In this document: in pieces, positions 25,348 through 33,155 of the stretch
Layout of the letters: the number at the start of each line of letters is the position of its first letter
How positions within the stretch are numbered: the first letter of the stretch is position 1
Position numbers and translations under genes: made by a program
NCBI GenBank assembly: GCA_013112535.1
Contig: JABFGI010000006.1
Location: 1 to 64,000 of the forward strand
DNA length: 64,000 bases
Direction: 5' to 3'
DNA from: Pseudomonadota bacterium
GTDB lineage: Bacteria > Pseudomonadota > Gammaproteobacteria > Eutrophobiales > Eutrophobiaceae
Notes under the pieces: model-generated
Told to the model about the DNA's origin: nothing
The model's input: only the letters and a program-made list of their open reading frames with translations
Databases searched by the model: none

Positions 25348-26910
25348 CTATGCGGCAATTAACTGATTAAGTTCAGTAGTGTGTTTGCTGTGATGTTTAA
25401 TAAAATATTGGCGAAGAATTTTCGCGCCGGCCTGACGCGATGCTTCGCTTGGGTTTTTTTCTATTGAAATTCGAACGCTTTGTAGCATCATTTTCAACGC
25501 AACTGTATCGGTATCAAGAACAAGGTCTCCGTTGATTAATCGCTGCCAACTTGGATGGGATTCAGACGGTATAGCTGCCGGACCACTACTGGTCACTTTT
25601 GTTGGAATCGTTCCGCGAATACCATTTAACTGTAAAATTTCGTTTTGAGCTGAAGCTTGATGCTTTATAAAATACTGACGTAGAATTTTTATCCCCGCCA
25701 TTCGGTTCGTATCAGAATCGTTCTTTTCAATTGATTGACGAACACGCTCCATCATCATTTGTAAACCAACTGCGTTGGTTTGAATTTTTAAGTTTCCTTT
25801 AATCAGATCTTGCCAACATGTTGCATCTTCTGCAGGAATAGAAACATTTGCTGGTTCAACATTTGTGGTCACAGGTTCAGCAAGTCGAAATCCCAATTGC
25901 TGTGCTTCGTTTGCTAATCGATCTTTATGTTTAATAAAAAATTGACGTAATATTTTAGTTCCAGCCTGACGTGAAGATTCAGACGGATTCTTTTCTACCG
26001 ATTGACGAACGCGCTCCATCATCATCTGTAATGCAACGTTTGATGTTTGTATTGTCACTTCACCATTGATGATTTTTTGCCATATAGCATGATTGTCGGC
26101 AGGAATACCACTTACATTAGTAGCGGTTTGTGTCGTAGCACCTGTTTGTGACATTGCTTGTTCGGTATCACCAAAAATGGACGCAAGATCAGCTTTATGT
26201 TGCTTTTGGTTCTTAACAAAATACTGACGTAATAATTTGGCAGAATTGATTCGTGAAATTTCTGAAGGGTTATTAGCAATATCCTGACGAATTCGTTGTA
26301 ATAACATCTGTAATCCAACGGCATTCGTTTGAATAGGGATTTCACCTCGTATGACTTTTTGCCAATTGTCATGTGTTTCCGACGGTATATCACTGTGTTC
26401 AATTAATTCGAATGACTTCGTTTCAGTGTAATCTGAACTTATCGCAGGTGTGCTTGCAGAAGAGGCGACATTCGAAAGTGCGTCAGCAATATTATCAGCA
26501 CCTGCTCCAGTTCGTTCGCTAACTTCTCTGACTTCTGCTGAAGTAATACCTGAAATTTTTGCAACTGCCTGATTTGAAGTGGAATTATTTAGAAGTTCTA
26601 TTAAAAAGGCTTCCATTTCATTAGTGAATTTAGAACCCGCGGGATTCCAGATTTTATTATTGTCTACCGTACCTGTACCTGGTGCCGGAACATGTAAAAA
26701 CGTCCGCATACCAAGAATAGGCAGATGACGAAGTGATAAGGTTTGAATATCGCTGTTTGCTTTACTGCGACCAAAAAAAGATTTTTTCCTGGTCGGCCCA
26801 AATCCTATAGTAATATCAACACGATTTGATGGCGGATCAACCTCTATAAATTGTATGTGCCACTCATCTCCCAGATCCAGGATCTGAGATAATATTTCTG
26901 TATCTGACAT
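25348..26910 (-). CDS. Protein with ISL3-transposase-like N-terminus and four tandem ~75-residue repeats
   Basis: A 520-aa cytoplasmic protein of unknown function. Residues ~10-135 follow the plan of ISL3-family transposase N-termini: DEWHIQFIEVDPPSNRVDI, then LRHLPILGMRTFLHVPAPGT, then WNPAGSKFTNEMEAFLIELL, then a helix-turn-helix-like NQAVAKISGITSAEVREV. The zinc-binding cysteines are gone. Four repeats follow, starting near residues 174, 268, 357 and 446. The consensus is 'IP...H..WQ..I.G...I.T..V.LQMMMERVR.SIEKNPSE.SR.AG.KILRQYFIKH'. There is no DDE catalytic domain. A GAGGGG site precedes ATG 26910. The repeat family is not recognised. Its position among receiver and chemosensory genes argues for a signalling scaffold or DNA-binding output. 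Confidence 0.7.
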   Translation of the reverse strand: MSDTEILSQILDLGDEWHIQFIEVDPPSNRVDITIGFGPTRKKSFFGRSKANSDIQTLSLRHLPILGMRTFLHVPAPGTGTVDNNKIWNPAGSKFTNEMEAFLIELLNNSTSNQAVAKISGITSAEVREVSERTGAGADNIADALSNVASSASTPAISSDYTETKSFELIEHSDIPSETHDNWQKVIRGEIPIQTNAVGLQMLLQRIRQDIANNPSEISRINSAKLLRQYFVKNQKQHKADLASIFGDTEQAMSQTGATTQTATNVSGIPADNHAIWQKIINGEVTIQTSNVALQMMMERVRQSVEKNPSESSRQAGTKILRQFFIKHKDRLANEAQQLGFRLAEPVTTNVEPANVSIPAEDATCWQDLIKGNLKIQTNAVGLQMMMERVRQSIEKNDSDTNRMAGIKILRQYFIKHQASAQNEILQLNGIRGTIPTKVTSSGPAAIPSESHPSWQRLINGDLVLDTDTVALKMMLQSVRISIEKNPSEASRQAGAKILRQYFIKHHSKHTTELNQLIAA

Positions 26911-27403
26911 TTATGCTTCCCCTCAGAGCATATACACAGTAACAGGTAAACTTTTTATTATCCTTTCTTAAAAATTAATTATTTATTATTCAGAATGTTA
27001 ATAATTAAATTAGAGCTTCCTTTCCTGATAGTTTAAGTTATACCTCATTAATGTCTTTATATTGTAATACTTAGAATTGATCATTAATCCGCCGATAATA
27101 CAATAGAAAATCAGATTAATCATTAAGTAATATAATGTCGTTAAAAAGAAACAAATATAAGGCTTTCAATGAGTTAGGAAAGATTCTTTAGAAGAATTCA
27201 TATTTTCATATAAAATCAGTGAAAAACTAATATAATCAATAAGATATAATTTGTATATGATGTATAATATAGATATATATTAATTTGAGGAGTTATTAAA
27301 AAATTTTCGACAGTTTGATTTTAGAAGGTAAATTTCGATATCTATCGGGACGTAGATTTCATCGGTTTGAACTAAATTTGATATTTTTTCGATAAAAATA
27401 GTG
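26911..27403. other. Gene-free 493-bp AT-rich gap inside the chemosensory block
   Basis: There is no credible reading frame. The gap holds the 5' region of the repeat-protein gene (GAGGGG ribosome binding site, AT-rich upstream DNA with no clear -35/-10 pair) and the 3' region of the Sel1 gene. A perfect palindrome CGATA-TC-TATCG lies at 27336-27347, and the related TTTCGATATC recurs at 27433-27442 inside the Sel1 coding end. The gap suggests that the repeat protein and the genes after it have their own promoter. Confidence 0.5.
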
Positions 27404-28159
27404 CTAATAGAGGGTTTCCGGTAGAAATAAATTTTCGATATCAGATTCTATAGGAACATCTTTAAATCTCACAGGTCTATGCTTCCATCTGTATTGACTA
27501 TATTTAATCACTTTTTGTCTCGTTTGTTCGATATCGGCTGCTGACATATTTGCTTTTATTGCCTGTAAATGTTTCGTAATGTCATTCAGAATTTTATCTT
27601 TTTCCTGTTGTTGTACTAATAATAAATAATATTTTTTGTGTTTTTTAAAGTTTTCAATATCGACATGCTCATCGCTTGCATATTCGTAAATAAATTGATG
27701 AGCAGCAACGACTAGCCAGGCATATGCTTTGACTGGATTTTGTTTTACTCCTGTACCATTCATGTACATTAAACCAAAATTATATTGAGCTAATGAATAA
27801 CCCAGCTTTGCAGATTTTTGATAATACCTTAATGCTTTTTTATTATTTTGTTTTACACCTGTTCCTTGTTCATACATCAGTCCTAATTTATGCATAGCAT
27901 CTGCACGACCATTCTTGGCAGCTTCATAAAAAAGTTCATACGCTTTTTTCAAATTTTTTTCTACACCTTGTCCGGCAGAATACATTGAACCCAGAGCGTA
28001 CATAGCTCGATGATCACCGCGTTCTGCAAGTGGAATAAATTCATTCGCAGCAGTTTCGTAATCGCCATTTATATAAGCATCGCCACCATCTTTAAAATCT
28101 GCATAACCGAACAGAGGATATGCAAATAATAGAGACAATAATAACCGTGAAGTTTTCAT
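27404..28159 (-). CDS. Sel1-repeat exported protein of the chemosensory block
   Basis: A 251-aa protein. A signal peptide (MKTSRLLLSLLFAYPLFGYA) precedes four Sel1-like repeats: AANEFIPLAERGDHRAMYAL, AYELFYEAAKNGRADAMHKL, ALRYYQKSAKLGYSLAQYNF and AYAWLVVAAHQF. A helical, charged C-terminal ~90 residues has no recognised domain. It starts 2 bp after the FimX-like gene's stop, so the two are translationally linked even though this product is exported and FimX-like is cytoplasmic. In other systems Sel1 proteins act as periplasmic adaptors or receptors. The partner is unknown. Confidence 0.78.
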   Translation of the reverse strand: MKTSRLLLSLLFAYPLFGYADFKDGGDAYINGDYETAANEFIPLAERGDHRAMYALGSMYSAGQGVEKNLKKAYELFYEAAKNGRADAMHKLGLMYEQGTGVKQNNKKALRYYQKSAKLGYSLAQYNFGLMYMNGTGVKQNPVKAYAWLVVAAHQFIYEYASDEHVDIENFKKHKKYYLLLVQQQEKDKILNDITKHLQAIKANMSAADIEQTRQKVIKYSQYRWKHRPVRFKDVPIESDIENLFLPETLY

Positions 28160-28161
28160 GA

Positions 28162-31100
28162 TTATGTTAGTTCAAATGATTCGACGGTACCTGATTCAAC
28201 AAGATTATCCTGTACTTCACCAACAAAATTACCGAGTGTATAGTCAGTGCCGGCAGTAATAGCATCGGTTAACAGAGTTGAGTCTTCTATGCCAGATGTG
28301 ACAATCCTTATCTTTTTTGACTTGAGGTATTGAAGTAGATTCTGCCTCTCAGGTTCTTCTCCTTCTTCATTATTAGTTTCCAGTTCGATTTGAGGCGCTA
28401 GAGTTTCCGATAGCTTTTTAAGTTGTTCAATATCAACTATTAATAAACTCGATGAAGTTACTGAGCAACGTTCCAGAATATTATCAACTGCACCAATATT
28501 GGAAAGTGAGATAGTAAACTGATGTGATTTTCGTAAAGTATTAATCAAAGCATCTGCTCTTTTTTGATGCTTATCGAAAATATCAAGCGGTACATCCAGT
28601 ATTATTGATTTTCCTGGATTGTATTTCTTTGTTTGCGATAGAATTTTTTGTAGCCATTGAAATAATGTGATATCTGAAAACCATGATTCTGTAACAGTAA
28701 TTAAAAATGAATATTGACAATTTGTTGTACCACTTTCTGTAATACGTAAAAATATTTGTCTCAGAACCCATTCATTAATTGTTTGTTGTAGTGGAATCGA
28801 AAAAATGGATGTGTTTGATAAGTATTCATTTATGTCATTACTATCCGAGATAGCTTGAAGACCTGTTTTATAAATTTCTTTTGCCTGATCTTCATCACCA
28901 AACATTGCCGTTACAGGCTGATATGTCTGAATTATTTTCTTTTCATCGATTAGCTTTTTAACTTGAACTTCTATTTCTTCGATCGATGGTCCAGTTTCTT
29001 TTGATTCGTTTTCATTATTTTCATGTTGATCATCGATGTTACTTCCCGATGATTCTTCTTCTAATTTATTTTTAAGCTCAGGAGTTGAATTGGTAGTTTT
29101 TACTTCTGGCTCAGTTTCAGAGTCTGCCTTTGCTTTTGCAATTGCTTTTAATTCGGCTTCAAGTTTTTCTTTCTCTTCTTTAGCCGCTTTCATTTCTGCT
29201 TCAGCGTCTGCCTTTGCTTTTGCAATTGCTTTTAATTCGGCTTCAAGTTTTTCCTTATCTTCTCTGGCTGCTTTTATTGTTGCTTCGGTATCAGCCTTTT
29301 CTTTTTCTTCCTGTTCGGCACGTAATTGAGCCTGTTCTTTCGCTTCTTCTTCCCTTGCTTTTAATTGAGCTTCGAGTTTTTCTTTTTCTTCTCTAATAGT
29401 TTTTATTATTGCTTCGGCATCAGCTTTTTCTTTTTCTTCTTGTTCAGTACGCAATCGAGCCTGTTCTTTCGCTTCCTCTTCTCTCGCTTTTAATTGAGCT
29501 TCAAGTTTCTCTTTTTCTTCTTTCGCTGCCTTTATTTTTGCTTCGGCATCGGCTTTTTCTCTTGCTTCTTGCTCGGTATGTAACCGGGCCTGTTCTTTCG
29601 CTTCCTCTTCTCTCGCTATTAATTGAGTTTCAAGTTTCTCTTTTTCTTCTTTCGCTGCCCTTATTTTTGCTTCGGCATTGGCTTTTTCTTTTGCCTCTTG
29701 CTCAGCACGTAATCGAGCCTGCTCCTTGGCTTCTTCTTCTCTCGCTTTTAATTGAGCTTCCAACTTCTCCTTTTCTTCCTTTGCGGCTTTTATTTCAGCT
29801 TCAGCATCGGCTTTTTCTTTCGCGGCCTTTATTTTTGTTTCGGCATCGGCTTTTTCTTTTGCCTCTTGCTCAGCATGTAACCGAGCCTGCTCCTTGGCTT
29901 CTTCTTCTCTCGCTTTTAATTGTGCTTCCAGTTTTTCTTTTTCTTCTTTCGCGGCCTTTATTTTTGTTTCGGCATCGGCTTTTTCTTTTGCCTCTTGCTC
30001 AGCACGTAACCGAGCCTGCTCCTTGGCTTCTTCTTCTCTCGCTTTTAATTGTGCTTCCAGTTTTTCCCTTTCTTCCTTCGCGGCTTTCATTTCAGCTTCG
30101 GCATCGGCTTTTTCTTTTGCCTCTTGCTCAGCACGTAACCGAGCCTGCTCCTTGGCTTCTTCTTCTTTTGCTATTAATTCAGCTTCGAGTTTTTCTTTCT
30201 CATCAGATCTTATTGTGGCGTCGGTTTTTTCTGAGATATTTATTGCAGATACTAGATTCTCATCCTGATCAATAAATTCAGGGGCAACATCGGTGTCTTT
30301 CCATATGTAATAAGCGTTACCCTCATTATTACTGGCATGGTCACAAGCGTTGGAGGCGATATAAATTAATTGTTCTGCGGATTTATTGAATATACCGAGT
30401 TTTAACACACCTATACTGACTGAAAAATTATATTTTTCTTCAGAAAACTTAAAAATACATTTAGAAAGGTGTTTACATAATCCCTGCATATTGAATTCAA
30501 GGGTTTCTTTATTTATTGGATAATCAATCTGTACGCCAATTTCTGCGTCGCTTATTCGGGTAATGTTTGGGTTACAAGCACCAAGCTTAAATACCTCAAA
30601 ACTATTTTTTGCAATATGGTTGACGAGATTGTCTCTACCGATAATTCCAATTTCTTCTTCCAAAATCTCTATGTTGTCAGGTCTTATAATAACGAGCGCA
30701 CGTTCTGGTCCTGTCGAGTCAAATGCTCTTTCAAGATTTTCATAAAAAACTTCTTTGCTAAACGATCTGTTATGTTGGGTTATTTCCTGTTTCTTTTTAC
30801 GTTCAGATTTTTTATCTTCCCATGCGTGAATGATTGATTGTTTTAATTTATCTTTAGTCAGTGTCTGCTTTGGCTGGTATTCATATATGCCAGATTTGAG
30901 TGCACGTATTGCTATTTCTTCGGTGCCTGCTCCAGTAAGCATGATGGTAGCTGGGAACGAACTTTTTTTATGATGTTTATGCAGAATATCAAGTCCGGTA
31001 GTACCAACTATAGATAAATGATAATCAAGTAATAAAACATCAATTTCCGACCAGTCAAAGTCGTCGTCAGGCACGCCTTCAAAAACAGGGTCATATTCAA

Positions 31101-31206
31101 GCACTTCAACACTTGGTAAAAGCTTGCTAAGAAAAGTGCATATTAATTTACGATAGTCAGAATTGTCATCGATGATTAATATTTTTTCTAAAGTTGAGTC
31201 GGACAT
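28162..31206 (-). CDS. FimX-like protein: receiver, degenerate GGDEF, long repeat coiled coil, degenerate EAL
   Basis: A 1014-aa cytoplasmic protein. Residues 1-130 are a receiver (IIDDNSDYRK; Asp61 in VLLLDYHLS). Residues ~155-320 follow the GGDEF fold but have RISDAEIGVQID at the GGDEF site, so no cyclase activity is expected. Residues ~339-705 are an uninterrupted charged coiled coil of seven 43-residue repeats (KLEAQLKAREEEAKEQARLR...) plus two short ones. Residues ~765-1014 follow the EAL fold: TYQPVTAMFGDEDQAKEIYK, IILDVPLDIFDKHQKRADAL, TISLSNIGAVDNI, SLLIVDIEQL. The EAL motif and most metal ligands are absent. FimX of Pseudomonas has the same order without the coil and binds c-di-GMP through a degenerate EAL to control type IV pili. 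Confidence 0.85.
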   Translation of the reverse strand: MSDSTLEKILIIDDNSDYRKLICTFLSKLLPSVEVLEYDPVFEGVPDDDFDWSEIDVLLLDYHLSIVGTTGLDILHKHHKKSSFPATIMLTGAGTEEIAIRALKSGIYEYQPKQTLTKDKLKQSIIHAWEDKKSERKKKQEITQHNRSFSKEVFYENLERAFDSTGPERALVIIRPDNIEILEEEIGIIGRDNLVNHIAKNSFEVFKLGACNPNITRISDAEIGVQIDYPINKETLEFNMQGLCKHLSKCIFKFSEEKYNFSVSIGVLKLGIFNKSAEQLIYIASNACDHASNNEGNAYYIWKDTDVAPEFIDQDENLVSAINISEKTDATIRSDEKEKLEAELIAKEEEAKEQARLRAEQEAKEKADAEAEMKAAKEEREKLEAQLKAREEEAKEQARLRAEQEAKEKADAETKIKAAKEEKEKLEAQLKAREEEAKEQARLHAEQEAKEKADAETKIKAAKEKADAEAEIKAAKEEKEKLEAQLKAREEEAKEQARLRAEQEAKEKANAEAKIRAAKEEKEKLETQLIAREEEAKEQARLHTEQEAREKADAEAKIKAAKEEKEKLEAQLKAREEEAKEQARLRTEQEEKEKADAEAIIKTIREEKEKLEAQLKAREEEAKEQAQLRAEQEEKEKADTEATIKAAREDKEKLEAELKAIAKAKADAEAEMKAAKEEKEKLEAELKAIAKAKADSETEPEVKTTNSTPELKNKLEEESSGSNIDDQHENNENESKETGPSIEEIEVQVKKLIDEKKIIQTYQPVTAMFGDEDQAKEIYKTGLQAISDSNDINEYLSNTSIFSIPLQQTINEWVLRQIFLRITESGTTNCQYSFLITVTESWFSDITLFQWLQKILSQTKKYNPGKSIILDVPLDIFDKHQKRADALINTLRKSHQFTISLSNIGAVDNILERCSVTSSSLLIVDIEQLKKLSETLAPQIELETNNEEGEEPERQNLLQYLKSKKIRIVTSGIEDSTLLTDAITAGTDYTLGNFVGEVQDNLVESGTVESFELT
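29130..30205 (-). repeat. 129-bp tandem repeats coding for 43-residue coiled-coil units
   Basis: Seven in-frame copies of a 129-bp unit, one with a 13-residue insertion, plus two shortened copies encode the coiled coil of the FimX-like protein. The copies are almost identical at protein level (KLEAQLKAREEEAKEQARLR core). Copy number is likely to vary by slippage or recombination. The repeats create long open frames on the other strand that are not genes. Confidence 0.9.
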
Positions 31207-31295
31207 ACGTGATTTTAAAAAAGTTAGATTTATCTATATAAAAGATTTGTTTATTTGATTATGGAATACAAAATAGTTCTTGAATAATTACAAGA

Positions 31296-31928
31296 TTAAT
31301 TTTCAGTATTATTTAACCTTTCATTAGTCTGGGCTTGACGTTGATTGATTACATCTAAAAATGCATGTGCAACATGGGGCACATGTTCAAAGTAATGCGT
31401 TAGGCCTTTATAAGGTGCTGATAAAAGTTCTGTCGGCACAACAGTCCTTACCGAAGCAGTACGGATTCCACCTTGAAAATAACCCATTTCACCAATGGGT
31501 TCTACCGGGTCAACAAAAGCGATATGAATTTCATCACCATCGTCATTTTTTGTAAAGACTTCCAGTTTACCACTCACCAGAACATATAATGTCGGATCGT
31601 TTTCACCTTCAAAGATAAATTGTTTATCGGAAGGTAAACTCAGTTCTGAAAACTGATTTCCGATAGCAGACAATTCTGCCCTGTTAAGTGAATGAAACAC
31701 GGAGCATTGTCCAAGTCTGTCAGCACGTTGTTGGCGTAGTGCATTGGTCAATTGTTCATCTTCAATAATATCCAGCTCGATTAATAGCTCTCCAATGCGT
31801 TTTTGTGGTTTCCCATGCAGTTTATCATCACGCTTTTTCTGCATAGCCAGTCTTATGGAGCCTGGTGAACAAGGCAGATAATCACCTAACAGGCGCGGAC
31901 GCGGTTTTTCTTGTTTTTCATCAGCCAC
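31296..31928 (-). CDS. Cyclic-nucleotide-binding domain protein with GspE/PilB-N-like start
   Basis: A 210-aa soluble protein. Residues ~43-68 (RIGELLIELDIIEDEQLTNA LRQQ) match the opening of the MshEN/GspE-N domain of secretion and pilus ATPases. From ~75 to 200 it is a CRP-type cyclic-nucleotide-binding fold: VFHSLNRAELSAIGNQFSEL, GENDPTLYVLVSGKLEVFTK, FVDPVEPIGEMGYFQGGIRT, ASVRTVVPTELLSA. There is no helix-turn-helix, so it is not a CRP-type transcription factor. The start is GTG 31928 with AAGGA nine bases before it. It is the first gene of the block, upstream of the FimX-like gene. Whether it binds cAMP, cGMP or c-di-GMP cannot be told. Confidence 0.75.
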   Translation of the reverse strand: MADEKQEKPRPRLLGDYLPCSPGSIRLAMQKKRDDKLHGKPQKRIGELLIELDIIEDEQLTNALRQQRADRLGQCSVFHSLNRAELSAIGNQFSELSLPSDKQFIFEGENDPTLYVLVSGKLEVFTKNDDGDEIHIAFVDPVEPIGEMGYFQGGIRTASVRTVVPTELLSAPYKGLTHYFEHVPHVAHAFLDVINQRQAQTNERLNNTEN

Positions 31929-32378
31929 AGAATTAATTCCTTGTATGTAAGTAATTAAATAGTTTTAGAAATCTTAGAAGATACGACGGCCGAAGGCAAA
32001 ATATATTAGGTTTAAAATCAACAGGCGGTTCTCATTTTAAGTTAATAACGATAATATCTGTTCCCTATAATGTAGATAACAACGATTTATTCTCCAATAT
32101 ACTGAAAACACAGTGAATTATGGAATTATTTAGTGTTCCTGCGGCCAATACAATTTATGTCTATCGATATTATGTTGAGAATGACCCATTTGCTTATTAT
32201 TCTGAATACGAATTTGAACCATCAGGATGTTGCTGGTCTTAAATAAAATATTATTCCGAACAATTGGTTATATCGAATTAATTATTACTGTGCCAGGTAA
32301 TGATTGGGCGTTTGCTAAACTACCTGGTGATTTTAATCTTAACAATCTATAAAATAAAAAACATAAATGGTTGAATTC
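31929..32378. other. 450-bp intergenic region with two short overlapping frames
   Basis: This is the divergent region between the chemosensory block (minus) and the small secreted protein (plus). It contains TATAAT at 32066-32071 with no good -35. Two short plus-strand frames are present, 32120-32242 (40 codons) and 32227-32352 (41 codons, ending with GNDWAFAKLPGDFNLNNL). Neither has a ribosome binding site or a known match. The 7-bp inverted repeat CCAGGTA/TACCTGG lies at 32293-32327. The frames could be remnants of a decayed gene. Confidence 0.35.
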
Positions 32379-32744
32379 ATGAATAAATATATAGTAATAA
32401 CGCTCCTGGGCTTTTTTGCATTAAATGTGTCTGCTCAGGGCTTACCCGGACGACATGAATTAAGGCAAAATGAGCTGAGTGAATACTATGTTGTGAATAA
32501 GGATGGCATTACCATGATTGAAGCCTCGATAATTAAACTGGGTTTTAGCGCAAAATGGATACTTGCCTGTATAAAGCATGTTTCTGTAGATACAGATCTG
32601 AAACGCTGGGTATTTGTTGACGTAAAGACAGGGGGAACATTTGATAGCCTGCATCTGGAAAACTGGGCATATTTTCGTGACGAAGCTTATCCGGATTTAA
32701 AAGACATTAAGTTGAAAAGTTACCAAGATGAAAGTTGTCCTTAA
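32379..32744 (+). CDS. Small secreted protein of unknown function
   Basis: A protein of ~121 aa with a signal peptide (MNKYIVITLLGFFALNVSAQ). The mature part GLPGRHELRQNELSEYYVVN... SAKWILACIKHVSVDTDLKRWVFVDVKTGG... has one central and one C-terminal cysteine (DESCP), which could form a disulfide. ATG 32367 in the same frame is an alternative start, but ATG 32379 places the signal peptide more naturally. No family is recognised. Its end touches the start region of the DksA-like gene. Confidence 0.55.
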   Translation: MNKYIVITLLGFFALNVSAQGLPGRHELRQNELSEYYVVNKDGITMIEASIIKLGFSAKWILACIKHVSVDTDLKRWVFVDVKTGGTFDSLHLENWAYFRDEAYPDLKDIKLKSYQDESCP

Positions 32745-32746
32745 TA

Positions 32747-33097
32747 ATGTTGAGTGGAGATTTGGACTTAAACCATTTTAAAATACTTTTAAATGAGAAA
32801 CGGGATGAAATAACCGAGCTTATTGAAACAGGAGACAACGCTACTCAACCCGTCGAATTGGATCAAACTCGAGTCGGACGATTATCCAGAATGGATGCAA
32901 TGCAAGCTCAGGCCATGTCTATCGAAGCTAAACGTAGAAGAGAATTAGAATTATCTAGAATCAAGTCGGCACTAATGCGTATCGAAGATGCTAGTTACGG
33001 AGAATGTTTACAATGTTCTGAAATGATTTCAACGGCTCGTCTGGAGCATAATCCTTCCGCAACCCTCTGTATCCAATGTGCTGAACGCAATGAATAA
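32747..33097 (+). CDS. DksA/TraR-family zinc-finger protein
   Basis: A protein of ~116 aa with two N-terminal coiled helices (LLNEKRDEITELI... RMDAMQAQAMSIEAKRRREL) and a C-terminal four-cysteine zinc finger: YGECLQCSEMISTARLEHNP, then SATLCIQC. DksA-family proteins bind the RNA polymerase secondary channel and alter transcription, often with ppGpp. The helical part is shorter than in DksA proper and nearer to the TraR/YbiI-like members. The start is uncertain: ATG 32747 is used, and TTG 32735, overlapping the previous gene's stop, is possible. A strong terminator follows. Confidence 0.82.
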   Translation: MLSGDLDLNHFKILLNEKRDEITELIETGDNATQPVELDQTRVGRLSRMDAMQAQAMSIEAKRRRELELSRIKSALMRIEDASYGECLQCSEMISTARLEHNPSATLCIQCAERNE

Positions 33098-33128
33098 AGC
33101 CTTGTTTAAATGAAGTAAACAAGGCTTT
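33096..33128 (+). terminator. Rho-independent terminator after the DksA-like gene
   Basis: AAAGCCTTGTTTA (33096-33108) pairs exactly with TAAACAAGGCTTT (33116-33128) around a 7-base loop, with T at the 3' end. The first bases overlap the TAA stop of the DksA-like gene. Because the SDR gene converges from the other side, the hairpin may work in both directions. Confidence 0.85.
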
Positions 33129-33155
33129 TGTTGAGGTGCTTATTTGGTACGTTAT

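Noticed and set aside
25348..26910. ISL3-like gene considered as an actual insertion sequence
   Set aside because: There is no DDE catalytic domain, no terminal inverted repeats were seen, and the gene is embedded in a co-directional signalling block with a fourfold non-transposase repeat.
29130..30205. Repeat array considered as CRISPR
   Set aside because: The repeats are 129-bp in-frame coding units with no unique spacers and encode a coiled coil.
29409..30275. 288-codon open frame on the plus strand, rich in Leu
   Set aside because: It is the antisense shadow of the repeat coiled coil of the FimX-like gene. Its periodic Leu/Ser composition follows from the 129-bp repeats, and it has no family match or ribosome binding site.
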